NCBI RefSeq assembly: GCF_964355755.1
Contig: NC_092673.1
Coordinates: 749,001-813,000 of the forward strand
Origin: Antedon mediterranea
Taxonomy: Eukaryota > Echinodermata > Crinoidea > Comatulida > Antedonidae
Length of the DNA: 64,000 nucleotides
Direction: 5' to 3'
Within the stretch, counting starts at the first letter, position 1. Each line of letters starts with the position of its first letter. Positions 25,515 to 57,600 of this stretch are shown piece by piece. The position numbers and the translations under genes are program-made. The notes beneath the pieces were generated by a model. It did not search any database and was not told where the DNA came from. It saw only the letters and a program-made list of their open reading frames with translations.

Positions 25515-26525
25515 AATTGAAAACAACCACAAACAACCACAAACAACCGAAAACAACCATAAAAAACCGAAAACAACCATAAACAACCGAAAACAAACCA
25601 AAAATAAAATAAAAAAATCTAAATACCGAAAACAAATTTATTTTTAATGTCGCCCTCTATTGATGGGTGTTTCTAAAGCAAAGACCATACAGAGAGAGGG
25701 TAAGACCAGGTAGTAGTGTAAAATACAACTCCCTGGTAAGATCATACAGAGAGAGAAAACTGCGCGCAAAAGCCAAGGAAGACCCTACGAAATGGTAGTG
25801 TGCACAAAATACAACTCAAAATCGTACAAATTCAATGAAATACACCGTAGACTACATTTACTTACAAAATCTATAAACACATTTCGTGTTTAGTCTTTTC
25901 AAAAACAAAGCATGATTTTACCTAACTTTGCGTTTTTGTCTCCGGTTTTCGTCACTTAAGTGAATACTGAATTGATTAAGGATAAAAACGTTATTTACTC
26001 GACTACGGTAATTTTACTAAATAGATTTTATTGTGAATCCTTTATTGTGAGCTTGTTTTAAGTATACTTTATAGTCCCTAATATTATCAATATTTTTGAA
26101 AATATCATTTCTGTATTATTATCTTTGAAAATCTATAATTAAATTGATAATGATTAACCATAGTCAATTTTACTTTCTATACTATGGATTAACGTATTCA
26201 CAATTATTGTGAGGAGTAATGCGTTGGCTGTATCAAAAATCGAAAGACTAAAATTAAAATATTTTTATAGATTGTGTAAGTAAATGCGATGTTATCATGA
26301 TTATACGATTTTTAGTTGTATTTTTTGCACACTGACATCGTAGGGTCTTCCTTGGCTTTTGCGCGGTTTTCTCTCTGTTATGGTCTTAGCTTTAGAAACA
26401 CCCATCAATAAAAAATATTATACAAATTTGTTTTCGGTATTTAGATTATTTTATTTTGTTTTCGGTTCGGTTTCGGTTGTTTATGGTTGTTTTCGGTTGT
26501 TTTCAGTTGTTTTCGGTAATTAGAC
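25515..26525. mobile_element. Foldback-type element, about 1 kb, inverted arms of about 300-350 bp
   Basis: The left arm (25515 to about 25890) is mirrored by the right arm (about 26270 to 26525). Both ends are runs of short aaaacaacc units (ttttcggttgtttt on the right). Inward, matching blocks include ccgaaaacaaattt, tgatgggtgtttctaaagc, accata..agagagaaaa, gcgcaaaagccaaggaagac and atttactta.aatctataaa. The central about 380 bp is unique and non-coding. Repeat-rich ends with long inverted arms are the hallmark of foldback elements; the family is inferred. Confidence 0.85.
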
Positions 26526-26639
26526 TGACCGGCTAAACAAGTATATTTTATATGCGGCCCTAAACTGTTATTTAGGAGGTTAGGTTTAGTTAGATTATTT
26601 AGCTGGAGAGTTGGGTAGATTACGGTACCATTGATTGAT

Positions 26640-26870
26640 TGAAATATATATTTATACTGGGTAACCTCTTCAGTCAAAGACTGGTCTCCCAGAGGGCCTA
26701 GTTGGTGATCAGTGGCTGTGATGTACTAATACATCGGGGTAACCCCCTACTCGTCTCGAAAGATGTACTAGGTTCTTTAAAGTGCACACGAGCTAGATGT
26801 GTACACTGGACCTACGGTTTATAGTCCTTATCTTAGAAGACTCGTTCTACCATATTCCTAGCCACAGCAA
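26640..26870. repeat. Possible interspersed-repeat fragment
   Basis: GC-richer segment with ggggtaaccccctactcg and ggttctttaaagtgcacacg, phrases I associate with dispersed repeats of marine invertebrate genomes. No second copy is present in this window, so this is tentative. Confidence 0.25.
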
Positions 26871-27015
26871 TAATATTTTTGAATAAATATTCCTGTGCAT
26901 TTTAATTATTAATTAAAATGAATGAATTAAAATTAAAAATGCATAATTACATAAAAGTAGAATTTCCTAGGTCTAGCCTATATAATGTTGTGTTTTGTTT
27001 TCTTTTTTCAGCAAA

Positions 27016-27276
27016 ATGTCATTGTCTAATAGTGTGGTTCTACCAAAAGACCCGTTAAATCTAAACAAGCTAGTGGAACGTTTAAGAAAAACGGAGAGTT
27101 CTAATCATCATCAGTCTGAGCAGCAAGTTGTTGTTCCTGAAATCTTGCCTCTAGACGTTACTTCTTCTTTAGAAGGAGACATCCTCCACAATGAAACACT
27201 TTTGAATAAGCTAAAAAAGGAGCCAATCTCATATGCATTTAGGGAAATTAGACACATTTCTTTTGGAGAGAACTAA
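27016..27276 (+). CDS. Small unknown disordered protein, copy 2 (86 aa)
   Basis: I do not recognise this gene. The exon opens after a strong polypyrimidine acceptor (ctttttttcag, 27011); CAAA precedes ATG, and the frame runs 86 codons to TAA at 27274-27276. It contains VVLPKDPLNLNKLVERL near the N-terminus, a His/Gln-rich linker and a second leucine-rich segment ending NETLLNKLKKEP. The DPLxLxK motif is shared with the gene at 13282, and DPLNLN also occurs, from memory, in the disordered region of MEPCE. The two proteins have diverged so far that homology rests mainly on their flanks (27780-30010 versus 14860-16060). An upstream 5' exon is likely but not located. Confidence 0.55.
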   Translation: MSLSNSVVLPKDPLNLNKLVERLRKTESSNHHQSEQQVVVPEILPLDVTSSLEGDILHNETLLNKLKKEPISYAFREIRHISFGEN

Positions 27277-27779
27277 AAATATTTTTTGAATTATATGGTG
27301 GCTAAGATTATTGGAGGAAGGACGGACCTCCCAACTCTCCTGATATTTTGTGTTATCTCTCGCTCTCCTGCTAAAATGCAATTTCTCCCGATTTTTTGGA
27401 AAGAAAAATATCTGATAATGTGATAGATGGATAGTCACCACCACTGCGTATCAGTTGTACTTTACCTGTTACAGAGATTATGAACCATGGTACCTCCAAA
27501 TTCAGTGCAACTATATCATTTTTTTGTTTAAATCATGGATCAAATTTAAAGATTACTGAAATGTTATATCGGAAAAGAATCAGTTTGAGATACTGCTTTT
27601 TGTGCTGTTAGTGGACTAAGTCATAAGTTTCTAATCACCAGAAATTGGAAATTCCTATATAATAATGAATGTTTTAAACGTTTACACCTAAAATTTGTAA
27701 AATTCTAGAAGGAATGTTTTTTATGTACTGTATATTTAACACACATTTTAGTACACCATCCTATTAAAGATTCTGTGGT

Positions 27780-30010
27780 TACTGTGTAATACCAAAGAGT
27801 ACCAGTAGGTACCTTTTTACAAAAACGAAAAAGTGTATGTGGATTCCTGTAATTTATCCTTAGCCAGACCAAACCATACACATCATTAGAGGATTAAGCA
27901 TATTAATAAGTTAATTGTTATAGATTTTTAGTGAAGAGCATTCATGATCTTATATTTGAATTGCTGTATATAGTTTTACAATAAGATGTACTTAAGAGAG
28001 ATTAATATAGCCTTGCATTTGCCTCCGGTTTACTTGTGGAAACCATGTTAAATTACTGTAAAAGGATAACTCGGAGTTTAAAATGTTGCTCTACACAACA
28101 ATTATAAAACAATTACAACCACATTGATATTGATCTATTGTAGTGAAGAGCCAGCATTAATTTATTTTTTTAATGAATTTTAATTGTTTAATACAAAGAT
28201 TAGTCTGGGACCTGAGTAAAGATGTGTATGTATTTAATTTAGAAGATAATATAGGATAATTTGACCCCAATGAACAACATGGGATGTGTGCCAAAATCAC
28301 TATTTGTGTCAAATTGTTCAGAATATACATAATTTGGTCTAACACAGCTTTTAGTGAAAAAAATGACTGGAATTGCGGATTACCCAACATTTGACCCAAA
28401 AAAAGGGGGGGGGGGGAAATACATTTGTGGGTTAGATTATTCTTGGTATGAAAATGAAAGCCCATGCTATCCGCTTCTACCAAACTTGTATTTGTATTGA
28501 AAATGTTTAAAAATGAGTCTGATGTAGTTTCAAATCTATTTTGGTTTATTTATAATAGTTAAATAATTTTTTATTTGGTATCAAATGACTTTATGCAAAT
28601 TCTTAAAAGTTGCTAAAAGTGAAAGTCGAAAATATGCAGTTGAAGAACATTAGGAAAAAAAAGATGTCAGTTTCAAAGTTGTGAAACATGTAGGATTATC
28701 ATAATGACAATATTACATTTTTTTTTTATTGATGTGGTTGTAAATGCCTATATTTTAAACATTAGGTTTAAGCCTGGAGTTACCATTTATAGTTGTAGTT
28801 TCTCAAATGCCAAAATTAAATGCAAAATAAAAAAGAAAAAAAATGCAGATACAGTACCAACATTGATTGTTCTGAAACATTTATCGTTTATTATTCTTAC
28901 TACATAACTGTATGTGACAGTACTGTAGTTGGAAGGATGGGTAAATGGATTCTATTATTCTACTACATAACTGTATGTGACAGTACTGTAGTTGGAAGGA
29001 TGGGTAAATGGATTCCATTAAATTAATGAAGGAAAATGTTAGATGATAAAGACTATATTTAATTATTGCTTACCTATAAAAAAAAATTTATATATTGGAC
29101 AGTGTAGATATTGCATTATAAGTATAGATAGACGTATGAATGGATTTCATTTCATTAATGAAGGAAAAGGTTGGATGATAAATACTAGATTAAGCATTCA
29201 AAAGAAAAAATATATTGCACAGTAGATATTGCATTATAAGTATATAACATCTTTATTTTGTTGCTGCATGTTCAATACTGCTTCCCAATCTGGTATCATT
29301 ATCAATAATGTAAAATGGATAAGATAGAAAAGGTTAGCAGATTTTATACACACCAACATAATATGAAGCTATTTGTTTGCTAAAGATGTTTTGCTCCTCC
29401 AAAAACAAGACAATGAAGATTTATAAAATCAGACTTTAAATCAATTAACAGGTATTAAATGTTTTTAATCGATTCAATTTTTTTAGATATTAAAATGGCA
29501 TATTATAAAAAACATTAAAACAAAAAATTGTTTTAGGGGGACAATATATCTTTAACAAATTTGTATATACAGTATTATCATTATTATTTTTTAGAATATT
29601 AGGCCTATATAATAGTTAAATACAAAGTTATTTATATTTAAATCCAAAGGCAAAATACTGAAAAAATGACAGTGCTGTGGGTATCAGTGGCTGGATCTCA
29701 ATGGAGATACAAAAAAAATCGAAAAACTAAATCAAAACGATAAAGTAAAACAGCCAAAAAAGTTAGCAGAGCTTTCGGGCAACACTATATTAACTATTAT
29801 AACAAGTTATATATATATAAATTTTGTTTAATGTTGATGTAATTACTGTTTAATTAATTTTGCATACAAATGGTTGAATATACTTAATAAATGTTTTTTT
29901 AGGATAAATTTAGACCAACGATTAGCTCATTTAGACCAATTATAATTTTATTATTTTATACATTTCTTTGGTATAAATAATTGATAATAAAATATTACAC
30001 AGATGCAAAA
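27780..30010 (+). repeat. Duplicated 3' flank, copy 2 (homologous to 14860-16060)
   Basis: See the blocks listed for 14860-16060; the same order is present here with insertions, which makes this copy longer. It includes the 63-bp doublet at 28880-29017, followed by two diverged relatives (gaatggattt..attaatgaaggaaaa) to about 29230. A poly-G run (gggggggggg) is at 28407. No exon is seen between 27277 and 30463. Confidence 0.78.
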
Positions 30011-30463
30011 GGAAAGAATTTTATTTATTTTTAGTTGTCATGGTTCATTCAATTATTATATTGCTGAGTTATTGTTCAGTTTTCAATATATCGAAAGAAA
30101 ATCCAATATTTTCAAGATTGGGATGTATTAGTGCCGGGCCGGCGAAATGTTCATGGCATAATTAATCTCATCAGGGAGTTGTTATTAGACTCTCATTCAT
30201 TATTCATGATTTCTGCCTGATTTTGATATAATTATTAATAGCCTTCTATTCGTTTCGAAAAAAAAAATTGTGTTGATGTGTAGCGCCCTCTCTAAAAACA
30301 CAATAAATAAAGTCAAAAATCAAAATCAACGCGATATTGGGTCGGATGCCTAGAACGAATAGTGAATGAATAATCCAAATACATCATCTTTATTACTGTA
30401 CTTGATTATGGTATTTTTATCGTAATTGTTAAAATAATAACCAAGAAATACATTTAGATAACT

Positions 30464-52390
<21,927 letters not shown>

Positions 52391-52767
52391 AGGCAACAAA
52401 AGACACCAACGTTTGTCATCGATAACATGGTGATAATTTCAATTGACAATTATGTAAGTAACTTACTGTGCGATAACTGGACATGCCAAAGGTAACTTTG
52501 ATGTAAAGTGCTAACATACCTAACTTATCAACCGAACATGATACAATATTTAATAGAGTATAAAATACTAAAAAACATTGTTTTTTAAGCTTAGTTTATT
52601 AAGTACACAATGTAGTGATGTCACAAGATCGTAAATACATTGATTTCTAAATAATTATGTTACCATTTCATGTTGGCCACATGATATGATTAAAAACAAT
52701 TGGAAGTTATTTAAGTTGCTCATTTATGTAGGCCTTAATAAGTAAGTAATTTGTAAATATTTTGGTA

Positions 52768-52773
52768 AATAAA
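52768..52773 (+). terminator. Probable POLR2B poly(A) signal
   Basis: A canonical AATAAA lies 378 bp after the stop codon, followed by T-rich sequence. It is the first clear signal on this strand. Confidence 0.5.
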
Positions 52774-52959
52774 TTTTTTGTGTAAACTTTTGAGTTTTAA
52801 GTTAATTAAGAAGTTTAATACTGAAAACACATACTTAAATTCAGAAAGATTCATATTCTATATCATAATATAATGTGACATGGTCAGAATTACATAATGT
52901 GTTCTCCGCATGTTACCTCAATACATATTTAAGTCAATATTTTGCATTTTTTTCTAAAA

Positions 52960-53830
52960 AAATCCTTAAACTATAGTACAGGGATTTTTTCAAAAAATGC
53001 CCAAATGTTGATCCTTTTATTTGTTGAAATAAATGGTTACTATACGTCTATAAGATAATGATAGCGCAATATATACGCATATATAGCAATATCATTGCAT
53101 AATAACAGTATTTTAAAAAGTGCGTATTTTGGCCATTTTTCGAAAAAATCCCTGTACTATAGTACATGGATTTTTTAAAAAAATGGCCATATTTCGACCT
53201 TTTTATTTTTTGACATAAATGCTTACTATAAGTCTATAAGATGCTTATAACGCAATATATGCACATATATATCAATATTATTGCATAATAACAGTATTTT
53301 AAAAAGTGCGTATTTTGCCCTTTTTTTGAAAAAATCCCTGTACTATAGTACATGGATTTTTAAAAAAAATTGCCATATTTCGACCTTTTTATTTTTTGAC
53401 ATAAATGCTTACTATACGTCTATAAGATTCTTATAACGCAATATATGCACATATATAGCAATATTATTGCATAATAACAGTATTTTAAAAAGTGCGTATT
53501 TTGGCCTTTTTTCGAAAAAATCCCTGTACTATAGTACAGGGATTTTTTTTTAAAATGGCCATATTTCGACCTTTTTATTGTTTGAAATAAATGGTTACTA
53601 TACGTCTATAAGATGCTTATAACGCAATATATGCACATATATAGCAATATTATTGCATAATAACAGTATTTTAATAAGTGCGTATTTTGGCCTTTTTTTG
53701 AAAAAATCCCTGTACTATAGTACAGGGATTTTTTTTTAAAATGTCCATATTTCGACCTTTTTATTGTTTGAAATAAATGGTTACTATACGTCTATAAGAT
53801 GCTTATAACGCAATATATGCACATTGCATG
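52960..53830. repeat. 186-bp tandem repeat x about 4.7, each unit with a palindrome
   Basis: Palindrome centres fall at about 52974, 53160, 53346, 53532 and 53718, exactly 186 bp apart. The core is CCCTGTACTATAGTACAGGG, flanked by A- and T-runs that extend the symmetry to about 34 bp in the last copies. Between palindromes each unit carries acgtctataagatgcttata and cagtattttaaaaagtgcgt. It lies exactly between the poly(A) signals of the convergent POLR2B and CFAP46 genes. Confidence 0.97.
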
Positions 53831-53924
53831 ATAACAGTATTTTAGAATCTTTCTTGGTATCTGCTCTTGGCTTATAAATAATTGCAATCATACATACAAA
53901 AAAATAATAATTAACACACACTAT

Positions 53925-53930
53925 TTTATT
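53925..53930 (-). terminator. Probable CFAP46 poly(A) signal
   Basis: AATAAA on the minus strand (tttatt on plus), about 735 bp beyond the stop codon at 54665-54667. No closer canonical hexamer was seen. Confidence 0.4.
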
Positions 53931-54352
53931 CATATTAAATATAATTCATTTTGAAAACATTTGTATTTTATGAAACACAGGACAATGAAATCTAATAACC
54001 TGAATGTAAAATTTAAAGCAAAACATCATATATATACATCACCAACAATATGTAAGCAGAAATAGAAACTGTGTCCTTCTTCAGGAATGGAAACTGTACT
54101 GAAGAAAAACAAGCAAACAGAGGGATAACGTAAGGGGCAAAGGTCACTGGTTTAGACCTCCAAAGGGGCCTTCCAATAGTGGGTAGTTGCATTGGTGATG
54201 CTCTGGGCCACTTAAGCTCTGGTGCCTCTGGATTTAGCCAGTGAGCACTCATAGCTGTTACTGTATGCAACCTATTGTGCCGTGTGTGAATGTGATGATT
54301 ATATTGATCAATTTACCTTGGCTTTTCCAACACTACACAAGTCCAGTTGATA

Positions 54353-54525
54353 AGGATTTATCATACCTCAAACATGGTAGTGATATTCCCAAATATGGTA
54401 GTGACGTTCCCAATGTAGTGATATTCCTAAATATGGTAGTGATATGTCATCATCTTGTCCATATATGGGCACAACACATTTTGTTGTCAAATACAGTTTG
54501 ATAGTGTAGACAAGGTTTTACACAT
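54353..54525. mobile_element. Diverged copy of the 50712 MITE family
   Basis: tatggtagtgatattcc repeats, tccatatatgggcacaacac and cagtttgatagtgtagacaa match the interior and right end of the element at 50712-50877; the left end is lost. In the CFAP46 3' region. Confidence 0.6.
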
Positions 54526-54664
54526 AACATGTGTATACATTTTGATTAAATTAAATTTAGATTTCAAAATTATGCATTTGTATTTGGTAAATTGACTGGC
54601 TCTGTTTCTGTCGTCCCAGATTACCAACAATCTCGACACCACCAAAAGCATTGCTGTTGACCTT

Positions 54665-57600
54665 TTACTGCTGGATGACCATCACGTTTGGTAGACCGTA
54701 ACAGACGGCATTAAACCAGTGTCTACTTGTCACATCTTTCTCTGTGTATGCTTCATTCACATTCTCTTCATAAATTTGCTTACTCTCCAAAGTTTTTATT
54801 TCATTTTTTGATCTGTTCTTTGCAGAACCTGGTTTCTTATTGGTTTTACCATTCTTTGTTGATCCACGACCTACGGCGCTACTGTCATCTACTCCCTCTT
54901 CTTCATCTTCAATTTCTCCTTCAGGTCGCCAATTTGGGATAAACAGACGTCGGACAGTCTGGCCTGTTGTTCGTCCAATCTCCAATAGACCTATGAATTA
55001 CAAAAACAATACAATGACTCTTGTATCCCAAAGTACTGGTGTGGATGAGAAGGATACATGCACGTTCCTCCTCGCATTGTTTGGAGTGGTGATTTGGTTC
55101 ATCCAAGGTAGATAAAACACTTTTCACAGAGTTTGGCATGTGCAGAAAACACAAACGGTTTCCTTGGAACTTGTTAACACAAATGTTTTTATAAAAAAAC
55201 AATATCTTTTATGGCAATCACTCTTTCTTAACTTTGCTACCATCATTTGCTTTTACATAATTTAATTTAATGGTTTTTGCATTCTTGTGAAGAGTGAGTT
55301 AAGCAGTATGATTTTGATTACAACAAAAATGTTTATTCACCTTTGGATAAAGTGTTGAAAGTGGAAGCATTGTCCTTGAGTGTACAGTGCCACTGGTTAG
55401 CAATCAAGCAGCCAATACCAGTCATACTCAACAGCATTGATGTCTCCACAGGTTTCTCATGCTTCAGATCATTATGGCTGAAAAAAATAAACAGAAAACA
55501 AAAACATAAAATAGGTACATGTTTGGTAAGAAAACATTGAAATGACATCATTCCACTAAGGTTTCTATGACCTTCATACTTTAATACAATTCTGTATAAT
55601 AATAAAAATATCCTGGATTTATAAAGCGCTTAATGTTGAGAAACTAACTAAGTACATGTACATATTATTGTAAGGGCGTGTGGCGCAGTGTGTTGGACGT
55701 TGGACTACCGATCGTCAGACCTAGGTTCGAATCCAACTCTTGCCGCATTGCTTGTATCCGTAGGCAAGATACTTTACTTACGTTGCCTCTCTCCACCCAG
55801 GTGTATAAATGGGTACCCAGTTAGATCTAGACACAACTTTGCGCTGGTTACCGGCTGCATTATGGGAGTATGTTTCCATACGTGTTTGATCCCAAAAAAT
55901 ACTGGGGTAATAATGCTCGTAAAGCGCCTTTGAGCATGATTACTCATGAAAAGGGCGCTATATAAATGTGGTATTATTATTATTATTATTATTATCCGGC
56001 CATTTTTGGATCAAACACGTAGTAATCAGCATAAAGTTCTGAACCCACGATCTCATGATCACACGCCTTCAATAATGATAGATGAGTGAATATATCATTT
56101 TATTTTACAATTGAACAAGGAAGCAATGAAAAAAGAATTGATTTTATACTGTAAATTATCAGAAAGTTCCACATATTTATTTTTAAAATTATTTTTGAAA
56201 TTAATTCTGAATGTTATCTAATGAATGATCAAAACACTTACGTTTTAATGACATCGATCTTGGATTGACGCAAGAAACTTTTATTGGTCTGGACAAGGTC
56301 CAATATTATGGCTAGTTTGCATTCTGAAAGAATAAAAACGCTAAAGGTTATTTTGAAATACTGCTGATAATTTAAAGGTGGGCTTTAGTGTGGTATCTCT
56401 TTTACCATAATTTCTTGGATTTATAAGGTATATTTGAGGAATGAGCTTTTCTGTGGTAACTCCAATGATTTATTTTAATTTTCAGGCAAATTACCAAGGA
56501 CTATCAACAGATATACAGCACACAAAAAAACATACACACAGATGCTCTACAAACATAACATCTTTTGTCACGAGAGCCACACCAGTAATAGAATCAACGA
56601 ATCTATAGGGGTCAGTAGTTGAGTGCTTAACTACCTAGCTACAGTATAACTCACTTTGACTGACGCAAGAAACTTTTACTGGTTTGGTCAATATTCTGAC
56701 TAATCATGGGATAGGAGGGCTTATACCTATCAGTAAATATCTTTATAATTGTTATGAAATATTGCATCTTACCAGCCATATTGCTTGCTATCACTTTTGA
56801 TGGATGTATGTAAGAAAACAATCTCTCCATTCCATAGAAGATAAAAGCAGAATTGTCTAACATATAGTTTTCCCACTCGCCAACACTAGAAGAGAAAAGT
56901 AAATACTTGTTTAAAACCAAAATAAAATGTACATTGAGTAGTGTATAGTGATCAACAACACAGATTAACAGAAAAAAGTGTTCTGTCACTTTATGTAACT
57001 CACCTTGGGATATGATCACTACCCATAATGCCTTGCCAACGTGCAGTAAACTGTGTTTGGTAATTGGTTAATATCTCGCTCATGACATTCATTGGTTTCT
57101 CAATCTCATTGTCGGTTTGTGAACAGTCACTATAAGGGTCAACAATGTCTAAAACTCTTTAAGGAAATACAACATAAAGAAGTGAGAAGTGACAAATCGA
57201 TCTCAGGTTTTATATTCTTAATGGTGGAGATAGATTTTCAATATGCCCAATATCTTTACATTTTTAATTGTATAATAACGTTTTAAAATCTTGTATTGTT
57301 CCCACAAAAACATGACAAATAAAGATTAATAAAATCAGACTTTAAATAGATTATTTTGTGATTTTAATCAAGTTAATCACTTCCATAGGAAAAAAAAAAC
57401 GGAAAAAATTAATGTTTTCACTTATAAATAAAATAAATGGTTAAATTCAACCAAAAACCCATTTGCTGGCAGCTAATTTCATTAGTTTTTGCTTTAAATT
57501 ACAGTTTTTTAGGTAAATACATTTTCTTTTCGATCCAATTTTTGGTCAAAGTGGATAACTATTAAATGACATTAAATTGGCATATTAAAAAAAAAATGTT

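Noticed and set aside
55672-55760. Functional tRNA gene
   Set aside because: A and B boxes are present, but no matching acceptor stem closes the cloverleaf, and the sequence runs into a SINE body with an (ATT)n tail.
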